A stretch of DNA of 64,000 nt from Ochotona curzoniae (lineage: Eukaryota > Chordata > Mammalia > Lagomorpha > Ochotonidae). The position numbers were made by a program, and so were the translations under genes. Positions 45,905 through 57,075 of this stretch are shown piece after piece. Position 1 is the stretch's first letter, and each line of letters starts with the position of its first letter. The notes below the pieces were generated by a model that was not told where the DNA came from, did not search any database, and was given only the letters and a program-made list of their open reading frames with translations. The stretch covers positions 36,898,501 to 36,962,500 of the forward strand of contig NW_024465885.1 in assembly GCF_017591425.1 (NCBI RefSeq), given 5' to 3'.

Positions 45905-46330
45905 TATCTTTTTAAATATATTTTTATTTTGAATTTTGAATTATGTGGTACCATTTCGTATACGCTGTGATTTCCCCCTACCAACCTCCACCCCTGACAG
46001 ATTTTCCTCATTTTACACAATGGTATAGTCCTTCATAACAATCATAATTCTATCAGTCTCCTATTTAAGTGTACCCCGACATTGTTGGTACACACAATGT
46101 CAAACAGTCCAGCATCCCATTGTCTGACATGTCCAACAGTTTCATTGGGAATCCATCTTTTGTCTGGAGACAGGGATGCATGTCCTTTATACCCCCACGT
46201 CTGTATATGACAGACCCCAGTACTCCATCACTATACATTTCCATAATTGAGAAGTCATGAAACAAGGTCAACAACTGGTATGAGTTAGAACAGCCACAAC
46301 AACAACAACATCAACAACAAATTAAGTATC
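45905..46330 (-). mobile_element. L1 3'UTR fragment inserted in the L1 ORF1
   Basis: The complement of an L1 3' end: T-rich start (A tail complement), 'ATGTGGTACCATTTCGTATA' (compare 'AGTACAGTTTTATAGGCGC' complement of the intact L1), C-rich tract, 'GTTTCATTGGGAATCCATC' and 'GTCTGGAGACAGGGATGC'. It separates the two halves of the surrounding minus-strand ORF1. Confidence 0.65.
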
Positions 46331-46353
46331 AAATTAAGTATCAAATTAAGTAT
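46296..46353. repeat. (CAA)n and three exact CAAATTAAGTAT units
   Basis: ACAACAACAACAACATCAACAACAA is followed by CAAATTAAGTAT in three head-to-tail exact copies (46318-46329, 46330-46341, 46342-46353), at the inner border of the inserted L1 3' fragment. Confidence 0.9.
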
Positions 46354-47095
46354 CAAGAGCCTGGTTATGATGGGCCACGGCAAAGATCACATTCCATCAA
46401 CTCTCTTCAGAGTTCTGTTCCTCTCCTGTATTTTGTTTCCCAATTCTTTCTCCATGTTAGGGAAATTCTCAAATATTATTTCTTTGAAAACATCTTTTAA
46501 CCCAGCTTCCTTTTCCACACCTTTAGAAACTTCCATAAGTCATGTTCAGCCTTTCACAGGTGTCTCTGAATTCTTAGGTCCTTTTCTCAGCCTGACTCAG
46601 TTCCTCCTCCTGCTTTTTTGGCTGTTTCAACATCATTCTAGCAGAAGTGTTCCAATCCTGAGATTTGTTCTTGTGCCTCACTCATTCTATTATTGAGGCT
46701 TTCCAATGAATTTTTAATTTGCTGTGTTGTAGTCTTCATTTCTATTAGTTCAGCTTGGTTTTGTTTCAGTGTTACTATTTCCTGGGTAATATATTCCTTG
46801 AACTCCTGTACTGTTTTTAAGGACTTGTAACTATTTTTTTTAATTATTTATCAGGCAGTCCCTCAACGTTTTCCTCAGTTAATTCTGAAGTTGACATGGT
46901 CTTTTACTTCTTTGCATCTCCTAGTTTGGCACATACACAACTCACTTTTGTCCCCCTTAGAGCCTTTGTCACAGAAGTCAGAATTGCACCCAATGTCTCA
47001 CTGATGGGGATCTGGCCCTGAAAGCCACCCTGTTCCCATACCTATCCACTCAAGCTCTGTCCTCTGCTTCTGCCCATGATTGGATTTTAAAAAAA

Positions 47096-47456
47096 TCAGC
47101 AGGACATGGGCCCGGTGGTGTGGTCTAGTGGCTAAAGTCCTCGCCTTGAACGCCCTGGGATCCCATATGGGTGCCGGTTCTAATCCCGGCAGCTCCACTT
47201 CCCATCCAGCTCTCTGCTGTGGCCTGGGAAAGCAGTGGAAGATGGCCCAAAGCTTTGGGACCCTGCACCCGCGTGGGAGACCTGGAAAGAAGTTCCTGGT
47301 ACCCTGCTTCGGATCGGCACAGCACCAGCTGTTGTGGTCACTTGGGGAGTGAATCATCGGACGGAAGATCTTTCTCTCCATCTCCACTCCTCTCTGTATA
47401 TCTGACTTTGTAATAAAAATAAATAAATCTTTAAAAAAAAAAAACTCAACAGGACA
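47096..47456 (+). mobile_element. Young full-length CSINE with TSD
   Basis: Element about 47107-47445. Flanks TCAGCAGGACA (47096-47106) and TCAACAGGACA (47446-47456) differ at one base. B box GGTTCTAATCC near 47177, 'GACCCTGCACCCGCGTGG' with CpGs kept, 'TCGGATCGGCACAGC', 'GAATCATCGGACGG' and a pure A tail. Very similar to the copy at 18.1 kb. Confidence 0.93.
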
Positions 47457-47728
47457 GGCAGTTCCATGGTGGGCTCACCTGCTGAGTTCCTATGATCTCC
47501 CCTTATACCTGGTCACCAGTGGAACTCCAGTCACTGCTGGGACTTCTGTTCACTGGAGCACCACTCTACTGTCTCTGCTGCTTCCCCATGTCCGTGGGTC
47601 TCCAGGTATCCCTCTGCCATCGTATGTCCTCTCTTATTTCCCAGGATTGTGTCCTCTCTGCTTCTCTTCCACTAATCCTTCTCTGTCCGTTTTAAGTTAT
47701 CCTCACCCTGTTCTGCCATCTTCATACC

Positions 47729-48169
47729 TTGAAACAAAAGACTTTGAGACTCAAATTCAGAATGCCAAACTGAATATACATAATTATCTTCAAAATATAC
47801 ATAATTGTCATTGGTCTCGATAGACAGATAGATAGATATAAAAGCATGCCCACAAGAGATTAGATGAATAGATATAAAACTTTAGGTTTGGTTATATAAA
47901 TAGATACCTAGCTATCTATTGAAAGAGACACTTACATGTAGAGGCACAAAAATCATAGCTTACAGACAGCACTGCTTTGGGAGATTCTTCCAGGCTGCCT
48001 CATATTTGTTACGAAAATTGTACACAGTTTCCAGCCTGTTCATGGGTCTGGTTCAAATAAGGAGTCCCCAAGAACAAAACTTTCCTTTGCTCTCTCTATT
48101 TGCTCAGACTCTGATTCTTGAAATACCATGCTGTGGGTAAGATGCCTTCCTTAAGAAGGGAGAAAAAGG
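47729..48169. other. Intergenic DNA with TAGA-type repeat
   Basis: A short (TAGA/GATA)n stretch occurs around 47820-47840 and again in looser form to 47925. No gene is seen. Confidence 0.5.
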
Positions 48170-48325
48170 AAATGTTAAAAAGAAAAAGAAACTTCTGCAC
48201 TGCAAAGCAAACCAGCAACAAAGTAAAGAGACAATCAACAGAATGGGAGAGAATATCTGCAAACTATACAACAAATAGATGATGACTATCCAGGATCTAC
48301 GGAGCCTTAGAAACTCAGCAACAGA
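48170..48325 (+). mobile_element. L1 ORF2 fragment
   Basis: 'AAACTTCTGCACTGCAAAGC', 'AACAAAGTAAAGAGACAATC' and 'GAATGGGAGAGAATATCTGC' encode pieces of the FCTAxETxNKVKxQxTEWE block that stands at about residues 1020-1040 of the intact ORF2. Short and broken. Confidence 0.75.
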
Positions 48326-48479
48326 GGCCAGTGTGGGGGTGTACCAGGCTAATTCTCCAGAAAGAGTACAGTGCGTGGGAAGCATGGGCAGGAGGCAAGG
48401 TAGTAAGTATATCACTAACTTCCTAAATACTGTGAAATACATGAAACTGGTTAATCTTATATAAATAAAATAATTTAAA

Positions 48480-49155
48480 ACATCTTTTAAAGTTTTTTAT
48501 TGGAAAGGCAGATTTAGGGCCTGGCGCAACAGTGTGATGGTTGAGGTCCTCGCCTTGAATGTGCCAGGATCCCATGGACGCTGGTTCTAATCCCAGCAGC
48601 TCCACTTCCCATCCAACTCCCTGCTTGTGGCCTGGGAAAGCAGTCGAGGACAGCCCAAAGCTTTGGGACCCTGCACCCACGAGGGATGGAAGTTCCTGGA
48701 AAGAAGTTCCTGGCTCCTGGCTTCAGATTGGCACAGCACCAGCTGTTGCAGCCACTTGGGGAGTGAGTCATTAGATGGAAGATCTTCCTCTCTGTCTCTC
48801 CTCCTCTGTACATCTGCCTTTCCAATAAAATGAATAAATCTTTAAAAACAAAAGAAAAAAAAGAAATGCAGATTTATAGAGAGGAAGGACAAAAAGATTT
48901 CCCATATGCTGGTTCACTCCCCAAATGAATGCAATGGTTAGAGCTGTGCTGATCCAAAACAAGGAGCCAGGAGCCCCTTCCAGGCCTCCCACACAAGTAC
49001 AGGATTCCACAGCATTGGGCCATCCTCTGCTGCTTTCCCAGGCCACAAGCAGGGAGTTGGATGGGAAGTGGCGCAGCTGAGGCATTAACTGGAGTCCATG
49101 TGAGATGCTGGTGTTGCAAGGTGGATTAGTCAATTGAGCTATTGCAACAGCCCCT
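48480..49155 (-). mobile_element. CSINE-like SINE (-), split by a younger SINE
   Basis: The 3' tail lies at 48480-48516 ('TTTTATTGGAAAGGCAGATT'); the remainder continues at 48864-49155 with 'GGTTCACTCCCCAAATGAATG', 'CCAGGCCTCCCACACAAG', 'GCTGCTTTCCCAGGCCACAAG' and a head ending 'GCTATTGCAACAGCCCC'. The interruption is the next feature. Confidence 0.85.
48504..48876 (+). mobile_element. Full-length CSINE inserted into another SINE
   Basis: Element 48517-48863 between AAAGGCAGATTTA (48504-48516) and AAATGCAGATTTA (48864-48876), a 13-bp duplication with one mismatch. Head 'GGGCCTGGCGCAACAGTG', B box GGTTCTAATCC near 48583, 'GCTTGTGGCCTGGGAAAGCAG', a small local duplication 'GAAGTTCCTGG' x2 near 48688-48710, tail 'AATGAATAAATCTTT'. 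Confidence 0.93.
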
Positions 49156-49809
49156 GAAATATTTTTAAATGAAAAGTAAATGCTAAAAAAATAATAAAAT
49201 ATGGAGCTGCACGCTAAGGAAAGGAACCAAAAGATGTGCCCCAACAACCTGGGATCTTCCTGGTAACCCTGCCTGTGCCTGCCCTGAGGTCCAAGATGCC
49301 AAGCAGTTGTTTTCATCAAGAAAAAGTTTCAGAAGCCTGAACATGGTCAGAAGATCTTGGAGCTTGTTGCTATGACTGTACATGGTCTACTTTAGCCCTT
49401 GTAGCTTTCGGGAGATCTCACAATGGAATAACAAACATCTCAGACATTTGCATCAAGGCCAGACCTTCACATTCTGGACTGCTTGCTCAGATAAAAACTT
49501 CGTGGTGGCCAGACTAGACCTCCTTTGCACTTAATTACGATCTGAGAAATATCTGCCCAAACTTATTGCTGTTTACTTACATGATTACATAGCCTTTTTA
49601 AAAGTAGACCATGTAGACATTGAAACATGCATATGCATTGTAGTAGTCCTGCTATAAAACTTTGGCACAACATCACCAAACCATCTGTGACTTTCCAGAA
49701 ATGAACAGTTTGCAATGGGTGGTACCTTCCCCTGTTAGCCATCCTACTGAGGACTTACTTCCATTGGAGTTGTCTCATTACTTCATGCCTAGATATTCTG
49801 GACATGATT
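49156..49809. other. Intergenic DNA, nothing recognised
   Basis: No long ORF or identifiable repeat. The minus-strand open frame across 48771-49319 is the read-through of the SINE. Confidence 0.4.
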
Positions 49810-50092
49810 CCACTATTGTGGTGGGGAAAGCATCCCATATGAGCATTGATTCTTATCCCAGTTGTACCATGTTGGCTTCCTACTAATGGCCCACAAAAAG
49901 TGGCAGAGGCTGGCCCAAGTGCTTGGGCCCTTGTCATTCATGAGGGAGACTCCAAAGAAGCTCCTGGCCTCTTGCTTTGGCCTGGTCCAGCCCTAGCCAT
50001 TGCAGCTATCTCGGGAGTGGACTAAAAGATGGAAGGTCTCTGTCTCTCCTCTCTCTGGAATAATGATTTCAAATACATTTTTTTAAGATTTT
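49810..50092 (+). mobile_element. CSINE-like SINE, old
   Basis: 'CATCCCATATGAGCATTGATTC', 'TATCCCAGTTGTACCATG', 'GGCAGAGGCTGGCCCAAGTGC', 'GGGAGACTCCAAAGAAGC', 'TCTCGGGAGTGGACTAAAAG' and tail 'TGATTTCAAATAC'. Confidence 0.75.
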
Positions 50093-52579
50093 AAAAAATA
50101 TTCTGGCTGCAATTGTTGGTGTTTGTTGTGGGAATATCAAAAACCTTCACTACCAGAATAATCCATAACCATCCATGTGAGCACAAACCCACCAAGGCAC
50201 TTCTCCCATTGTCTCCTTGGGGACTTCCCTAGTTTTGAATTGGGAGGTGAGAAGCAATGCTTGTCTTCTGAATCCAAACCCTGCAAGATAGAATTAAGAT
50301 AATTACCATCTTGCTACTCAAGAAATTGAACGCTTTGAGATCCCAAGGTTGGGGCAATGACCACTGTATAAAAGGGACACAGATCATTGCTCCTCCCAGA
50401 ACTGGTGTTCCATTCAAAATATCAGCATGTCTTACCTGGTGGGAATATATTGGGTGCCTACAGATACAATGTTTCCACTAGAGTAACATAGCTTTTATAC
50501 AGGAGCTGAACCTTTGTGTTTGTAGCAGAATGTACAAAGATTTGGGTGCTGCTACAAACACAAAAGCATATGTAGTGGGTCCAGCTCCTGTTGTCTATTC
50601 GGCTATCTTCTCTCTGATTACACATCTTTCTGTGGATCATTATATCCTCACAATCAAGTCAAATTATCTGTACAGATACATTCACATGTTGACATTCTCA
50701 TTGGAGACACGCCACATGGGCTTTTTGCCTGGCTTATTCACTGGGAACAGTTCTGTTTTACTGGAAACAGGGAAATGTTCTAGAGGTATAGTGTTAGCAG
50801 AAGTGCCCATGTCACAGTTCTGTTCACTGACAAAAAATTGTTGCAAAAAATTCCCTCTTACTGTTTAGAGGACACAGAGTCAGAAGCAGCACACCAGTCA
50901 TCGTACTGTAAATTTGGAAAGTGGAAAGAAGCTTCTTTATATTTAGTATGAAATATAGTAAACAGGCTGAAATATAGTAAATGGGGAAAATTACAGGAAA
51001 GGTTTAAGAGCGATTGAAACCCAGATACTGTAACACTTCATAGACCAGAAGTTTAGAGTATGTTCCTAGTACAACAGCAAGCTATTGCCAAGTTTCGAGT
51101 AACAATATGATATCTGAGTAAGACCTTTGAGGAACCACTGTAGTTATATAAGCATTATACGGTGAAAAGAAACAACATAAGGCAGTTGATCAAGCTAATG
51201 AGCATGGCAGACTGGACTAGGATAGCAGCAGTAGAGATAAACAGAGTGGGCAGGTTTCAGCCATAGTTTGGAGGTAGAGTCTATCACTCTTAATGGATTG
51301 GTTACTTGGGGCAAGAGAAAGCAAATCAGAGTTGGTTAAGTAACAAAGTGGACGGGGACACAATCTTGAGATGGTCAAGATAAGAAAACAATGAATTATA
51401 CCATGTAAGTCAAAAACACTGGCAACTGCCAACTTAAAAATCAATTTATATATTTTTTTTCAAATTAGGGCATGCATTCACGAGTCAATACAATTCTATT
51501 GATATATGTCAAATTGTACTAAACCCTGTAGCATATGTTTTACTAGCATTCTTGAAATCTCAATTTTTGAGTCAAAATTATATACACGTTTAAGTAATCT
51601 GTGAATGTGTACATTTGCTGTACTTCTAAGCATCTCCTGGCAAAGTTAATTTAATTCAGAGCTTACTTGTTCTTAACACTAATTATCATATTACATATTA
51701 AAAGGATAACAATGCAATAACTAGAAAAATTAATCCAATTCTTGAAGATGTTACAAAAAAAGGCATTGATAATATATTTTTAAAAATGAAATCAAGTCCT
51801 AATAAAGTCAAAACTTAATAACAAAAATATATCCAGCCATCAAAGTTTGGACAAAAAAATTAAGCTGAAAATATTGAAAAAATTAGAAATAACTTTCTGA
51901 AAGAATAACTATATAGAACACAAAGATACAAAAGATACAAATCCATCTGACTAAAGTTTTGTTCTCTAGTGATTTCCAATATTGATCACTTTCAAAAAAG
52001 GAAGAATTTTACACAGACCTATGAGTCTTGAGTAAAAATGTGGGAAAAGTGAGGGAAAATAGTTCTTCCTCTTGCTTATCTAGTAATAGAAATCGCCAGA
52101 AAGCATTTTGTTATTTCAGGGATAACTGGAGCTGGATCATGTTTAGATGTGTGTGCTTTCTGTTGAGTATGATAACTTGCTAAGTCACCTCTTCGGTATG
52201 TCATATTATTTTGATAACCCATTAGTCCATACGATAAACTCGCAGCTTATGGCTGGCTCCAAATTCCATAGTTTTATTATCGCTATTCATTCTACTCCCT
52301 TGGACCCCCTTCTCTCCAATCCAACTCTTCTCTCTAATCTCTCCTTAATCCAACTCTGGTTTCAATCTTAAATGACACTCAGCAGAATGAACCCCGGGCT
52401 CCTGTTTTCCAACAGTCAGAAATAAAGAATAAGGTTCAAGAGAGCACTTGGGACATTCAAATAATCTGAAAATACAAATCCAGAAAGAGGAACATTAAAC
52501 TAGGTTATTTATATTAAAAAAAAAAAAAGCAAACACCGTTGACATAATCAATGAGTATATCCCAATCAAAATTCCTACG
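50093..52579. other. AT-rich intergenic DNA, nothing recognised
   Basis: 2.5 kb with no SINE or L1 that I can see, the cleanest non-repeat stretch of the window. It contains a 112-codon frame (50530-50868) without recognisable translation. Confidence 0.45.
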
Positions 52580-52785
52580 TGACGCCCTCTCCCCCAGTGT
52601 GATTGTATTTTAAGATAGGGCTTTTAAAGCTAAGTGAAAGCTTAGAAGTGGCATTTTAATCCCACATGATTTGTGTTCCCATAGTAAAGAGAAGAGCTTC
52701 CAGAACCGTGAGAAATCCCTTCCTGTTGTTGGGGTGAGCAGTCTGTAGTGTTTTGTTATGACAGCCCTGGAATACGAGGTAGAGT
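52580..52785 (+). mobile_element. MaLR/MLT1-like LTR fragment
   Basis: 'AGATAGGGCTTTTAAAGCTAAG' , 'TTTTAATCCCACATGATTTG', 'CAGAACCGTGAGAAATCCC' and 'AGTGTTTTGTTATGACAGCCC' follow the order of the second half of MLT1-type LTRs on the + strand. Confidence 0.55.
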
Positions 52786-53394
52786 GAGCTGCATCAGAAG
52801 AGCACTGGGTGGATCTGGGTGGTTCCAGCACCCAGGCTGCACTCCCTGGCTTCCCAGCACGGGCAGAAGCTGAGACAGTGCTAGAACTGAGCAATCTCTC
52901 CAGTCATTTCAGGGAGGAAGGAAAGACAGGCCCCGGAGATGGATTTACTACAAGTGACTCATCAATTCACCAACTGAAGCTGCCAACGCCAGGCCGCACC
53001 AGTTACGATAAGAATGCAGCCGAGGCCTGATGCTGAGTGATGCGAGGGTGGGGAGAGCAGCAGAATTTTCTCTAGAGGGGATGATGGTAGACATGCAAGC
53101 AGAATGGCTCCTTGCCAATGCCATTCATGAATGAAGGCAAATATTGGTCCAGTCCCCACAGCCTAACTCGTCTTCTGTTGCGTGAATGTTTCCAACATTC
53201 TGTAATCATCCAGCTTCCCAAAACATGCAAAAGAAAAAAGTGGGCCCAAAGCATATATTTTGCATTAGGAGAAAGCTTAAACATCAAGTTAATGAGAGAT
53301 ATTTTTAGTTATTTAAAAAGGGTTAGAGTTCTAGTTCTTAGGATATTACGATATTATTATGTGCAGCTAATTCCTGCAACCTGGTTCTTTACCG
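52786..53394. other. Intergenic DNA, nothing recognised
   Basis: No named repeat; small chance frames on both strands. Confidence 0.4.
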
Positions 53395-53794
53395 TGAGCT
53401 GAAAACACCAGACGCAACGAGGTATCTTAGGAGGTTTATTCCAGTGGGGCAGGAACAGGGTGGAGGTAGCGGAGATCAGAAAAAGGGGAAGGGGAAGGAA
53501 AAGGGGGAGGAGGGGAAGGGAGGCCGAAAGAAGAGAGAGAGAGAAGAGAAAGAGCAAAGAAGAGAAAGAGAGCCGCACCTGGGGGCCTTTTTGTCTGCCA
53601 GGTGTGGGGGGTGGGGATTGGGAGGGATTGCGGGCAGAACCCAGGGGATTGGCAACTGCAGGTGAATGCCTGGGGATGATTGGTGAGTGGGCGGGGTTGG
53701 GGAAGGGGCTGGAAGATTGGGGGTGGGATTCTCAGGTGGAATGCCAGGTTACATCTGATTGGTGGATGGCTGGACTGGTGCGAATTTCATGAGC
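53395..53794 (-). mobile_element. Solo LTR of an endogenous retrovirus, 5-bp TSD
   Basis: The LTR spans 53400-53789 (390 bp) and starts and ends TGAAA...TTTCA. Both flanks are TGAGC (53395-53399 and 53790-53794), a perfect 5-bp duplication. Read on the minus strand it has a C-rich U3, a long CT-rich tract (complement of the GA-rich 53478-53574), and AATAAA near its end (complement at 53434-53439). No coding region is attached, so the provirus collapsed to one LTR by recombination between LTRs. The TG/CA ends and duplication size fit class I or III elements. Confidence 0.75.
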
Positions 53795-55009
53795 TGTGAG
53801 AAAGAAGAAATGGCACCGGGTCCAGGGTGGGATATTAGAACAACTCCTTACAGATATTATCTACAGAAGACGGCATATATGTCAGGAAGCAGATGATGGA
53901 CAGTTATAAAAGATTAAATCAGGGCCTGGCAAGGCTGACTCTGTGACTTGTAGCAGTAAGCATTGGTCTCCCACACACACTTTGACTTCATCCCACCATT
54001 CTGTGCAAAGCTGTGAATGGCAAAGATAAGGCTGGAAAGTTAACTTTTTTCTCTATTTGAAATTTTCACCTAGTTGTTGGAGAAGAGAGGGAAGGAGACT
54101 GACCACTGCTTTGTCCTCTAAAGGGAAAGGCACTTCTGTGTTTAAGAGGCACGGAACATCTAAACCAGTAACCTCTTTACAGAGGAAATGTGGGTTTAAA
54201 AAAATCACAGACTTCAAATTTTGGCTCCCCAAAATGTTATAAACAGTGAAAGGAATAACAATTAGATTATTATAGAAAAAAAAACCTTCTGAAGCTTTGT
54301 TTATGAAAAATAAAAATGAAACTCTTTATTAGGTCTGAACATCTTATGAAGGCCACATTTTTTGCCTCGGGCACTAATTATGGTCGTGCCACTGATGGGG
54401 TCCAGAGGAAGCCGACCGAGCCCGCTCCATCCTGAGGGACGGAGCGCGTCCTCAAGTTCACAGAATAACTAATGAACTCCACTTTATTGTCCAACAGAGT
54501 CAAGAGTGAACTGAAACCTCGTGCTTCATTCAATAAAGCGGGCCTGAAACATGGGTCTGTTTCTTCATTCTCCATCACAAAGCATTACCCCCTTGGAGAA
54601 ATCTTTCTCTGTCTCTCTCTCTCTCTCACTCTCACTCATCCACAGCATAGAGCTTTGAGATGACCTGTGTATTCATCAACCCTGAGCTTCAGTTCTCAAG
54701 AAACTTTCAGCCATTATTTTTAATCTTCGGCTATCACTTATTTTTTAAAGCGATATTGAATGTTAGTTGGCATTCCCTGTGATCATCATGGATTCTGTAG
54801 AATGCCATGAACTTTCGGTGTTCTTAGCAAGACTTTTTGGCACGAAGTTATGTTAGCTACCCCAATTGCTCATCATGATCAAGTTGAGGGATACCAAGAT
54901 CTCCTCCAGGAGGTCAGCGGTGTAAAGTGGCTGCCCTGGGTGAGCAGGAGGAGTTTTGAAGGATAAGAACACCAACCAATTCCACTTTGTCCTGATACAT
55001 CGCTATTAT
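53795..55009. other. Intergenic DNA; short CT microsatellite
   Basis: 54340-54590 has an LTR-like look (CG-richer part, then 'TTCAATAAAGCGGGCC' with AATAAA at about 54531) but I found no boundaries. A CT-rich stretch is at 54608-54640. Confidence 0.35.
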
Positions 55010-55440
55010 TTTGTTATGCTGCTGTAACAATATAGAAAAGGAGTTAGCAAATATTTCCTAGCTTACAGTTCTGGAGGCCTCAAGTCCAAGATGAAGGTCT
55101 AAGCAGATGGAGAGCTCAGAGGGAAAGATTTCTTCCAGATTTCTCTCCTGGGCTTGTAAATGCCCAGCTTCTCCCCTACAGCATCTTCCGCCTGTGTGAG
55201 GCTCCTTCTCATCCTGATCCTTCTGCAAGAACTCCATACACATCGAATGGAGACGTCCACTCTGTTCCAAAATCGTATCTCAATTTACCATCCACAAGGT
55301 AAATTGACCATCCAAGCAAGGTCATGTTCTGAAACACCGGGCGTTGCTCAGAGGGGAGGCACAAATTCAGCCCACAGCAGCAACCATGGGATAACACTTT
55401 CCCAGAAAGTAGCACTTAATTTTCCAAACTGCTGATTGGA
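55010..55440 (-). mobile_element. MLT1-like LTR
   Basis: The complement of an MLT1 LTR: 'TTTGTTATGCTGCTGTAAC', 'CTTACAGTTCTGGAGGCCTC', 'AAGTCCAAGATGAAGG', 'TTCTGAAACACCGG' and 'ACAAATTCAGCCCACAGCAG'. This is the clearest MaLR-type element of the window. Confidence 0.65.
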
Positions 55441-55484
55441 GTAAGTTGTAGCCTTGCAGTCATTCCCTTGTTTAACCATTATTG

Positions 55485-55890
55485 CTGCCTACTGGGGCTG
55501 TCCCGATAAAATACCACGCATGGGGCTGGGGGCCGAAACCATGAAAACTTATTCCTTCACAATTCTGGGCATCAGGAAATCAAAGACCAAGGTCCAGCAG
55601 GTTTTGTTTCTCATGAGGACTCACTCTCACTTTCTCTCTCTCTCTCCTCCCCGCCCCACCCCAGGCAACTGCAATTGTCTGTGTGCACTCAGACGACTTC
55701 TCTGGGTGAACAAGGCAAGAGGCAGAGAGAACTCTGGTGACTCTTCCTTCTGATAGGACTGCCAACACCATCCGTTATTAAGGCTTTATCCATATCGGAG
55801 CCCCATCCTTATGATCTTGCTTTATCACAGACTCTCTTCACACAGGCACTGTCTCCAACTAAAGCTCCTCGAAGGCATAGAGCTTCAACA
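55485..55890 (-). mobile_element. MLT1-like LTR, second copy
   Basis: 'GGGGCTGTCCCGATAAAATACC', 'CTTCACAATTCTGGGCATCAGG', 'AATCAAAGACCAAGGTCCAGC', then 'TTATGATCTTGCTTTATC' and 'GTCTCCAACTAAAGC'. In tandem with the preceding copy; a CT microsatellite lies at 55628-55650. Confidence 0.5.
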
Positions 55891-55904
55891 TATAACATTA
55901 AAGA

Positions 55905-56143
55905 GGTCATAAGTGAGTTAAGTGGCTGCAAGCAACGCTGATATACCAGGAGTGCCACTTTAAATCCCAGCTACTTTGCTTCTAATTCTGCTCCCCGCTA
56001 ATAAGGCACCTGGGAAAGCAGTGGAGGACAGACCAAGCACGTGGGCCCCTGCACCCTCAGAGGAGACCCAGAGGAAGCTCCTGGCTTCACCCTGGCCCAG
56101 CCGTGGCTGTATCCACTCAGAGAATGAAGCAATAGGAGATTCA

Positions 56144-56200
<57 letters not shown>

Positions 56201-56205
56201 GTGCA
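55905..56205 (+). mobile_element. SINE with expanded (TC)n tail
   Basis: 'GTTAAGTGGCTGCAAGCAACG', 'TTAAATCCCAGCTACTTTGC', 'CACCTGGGAAAGCAGTGGAGG', 'GTGGGCCCCTGCACCC', 'GGAAGCTCCTGGCTTC', 'GAATGAAGCAATAGGAG', then TC repeats in place of the short C/T-rich 3' segment. Confidence 0.75.
56150..56197. repeat. (TC)n microsatellite
   Basis: About 24 uninterrupted TC units grown from the C/T-rich 3' part of the SINE. Confidence 0.95.
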
Positions 56206-56829
56206 GTGTGTCCCAAAATAGATCTAAAGTGGGAAGACCTAGAGTTACTCCCTTTGCTGGAAGAATTAAGGGTTGAATCATATAAACCCTGCTTCTATTA
56301 TAATGAGTTATTCTAACTTGCCAAAGATCAAAACATGACCAATCTCATATTTTTCAGCCCATAACGAGAAGAGAGAAATATAAAGATACTTCAAAAAGTC
56401 CATGAAGATTGGAATTAAAATGATGCTTATGGAAATGCCTTGAAAGTGTCTGTAACCAGTGAAGGGGAACGGCCCCCCCTTGAGCGCGGGACATACCTCC
56501 TTGCCACATGCTGACGGCACAGCTCTTCCCCAGTGCCCAAACGCAAGGTGCGTATGGCAGCCAGGGCACCTGGACCACACACTCAGTCACCTAGGCCAGA
56601 GCTGGGGATCCACCTCAGCTTGACGACTTACTATGACTGAAAGCGCTTCATTTACCAACCTGTGCCTCAGGTGCTCAGCGGCAAACACAGAAAACAAAGC
56701 CCCCCAGCCCCCCAGTATGATGGCAAGGAGAACAGGAAGAGGGCTCTCAGATACCGCGTCGCACACAGTGAAACATTAGCTGTTACCATCAGAAGGGTGA
56801 GGATGGTCAACGGGGCCGGGGGAGGTCCA
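56206..56829. other. Intergenic DNA, nothing recognised
   Basis: GC content begins to rise here. No exon or named repeat is supported. Confidence 0.4.
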
Positions 56830-57075
56830 ATTGGACAGCAATAATATCTATTGTTCTACAGCACGGCGGCGTAACCACGGTTGACAACAATTTCATGAAT
56901 AATACAAGATGGCTAAGGAAGGGATTTTGACTGTATCCAACACATATGCTAAATATCTGAAACGCCATTTGCCTGGATGTGATGATCATCCATGGTGTGT
57001 ACGGAAATGCCACACTACATCTCATAAATACGTACAATTACTATCACGATTCCAGTTAAAAGTTAAAATATACAT
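56830..57075 (+). mobile_element. Ancient L1M-type 3'UTR fragment
   Basis: 'CTATTGTTCTACAGCACGG', 'GTTGACAACAATTTCATG', 'GGATTTTGACTGTATCCAACAC', 'GATGTGATGATCATCCATGG' and 'TCATAAATACGTACAATTAC' follow the order of the 3'UTR of ancestral L1M/L1P-type elements. Confidence 0.6.

Larger units (their letters stand above)
44991..47728 (-). mobile_element. L1 (-) with 5' end, ORF1 and endonuclease only; split by other insertions
   Basis: Read from right to left: the 5' end is at about 47728 (complement of 'GAAGATGGCAGAACAGGG', YY1-type). Next comes a leader at 47460-47728, interrupted by a young SINE at 47107-47440, then ORF1 N-terminal and coiled-coil remnants (46370-46900). A foreign L1 3' end follows (45905-46330), then the ORF1 C-terminal signature (complement of 'CTACAGGCCAGAACAGAATGG' near 45780), and finally ORF2 endonuclease to about 44991. 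The reverse transcriptase and 3' end are absent. All frames are disrupted. Confidence 0.7.

Noticed and set aside
47080..47413. Overlapping 80-130-codon frames on both strands
   Set aside because: They are readings through the young SINE; similar frames recur in every well-kept SINE copy (for example 18.15-18.45 kb and 48.5-48.8 kb).
50530..50868. 112-codon frame in a repeat-poor stretch
   Set aside because: No recognisable translation, no splice or promoter context; length is within chance for a 64-kb window read in six frames.
53444..53792. Arginine/glutamate-rich frames on the plus strand
   Set aside because: Produced by the GA-rich tract of the solo LTR; low complexity and no start context.
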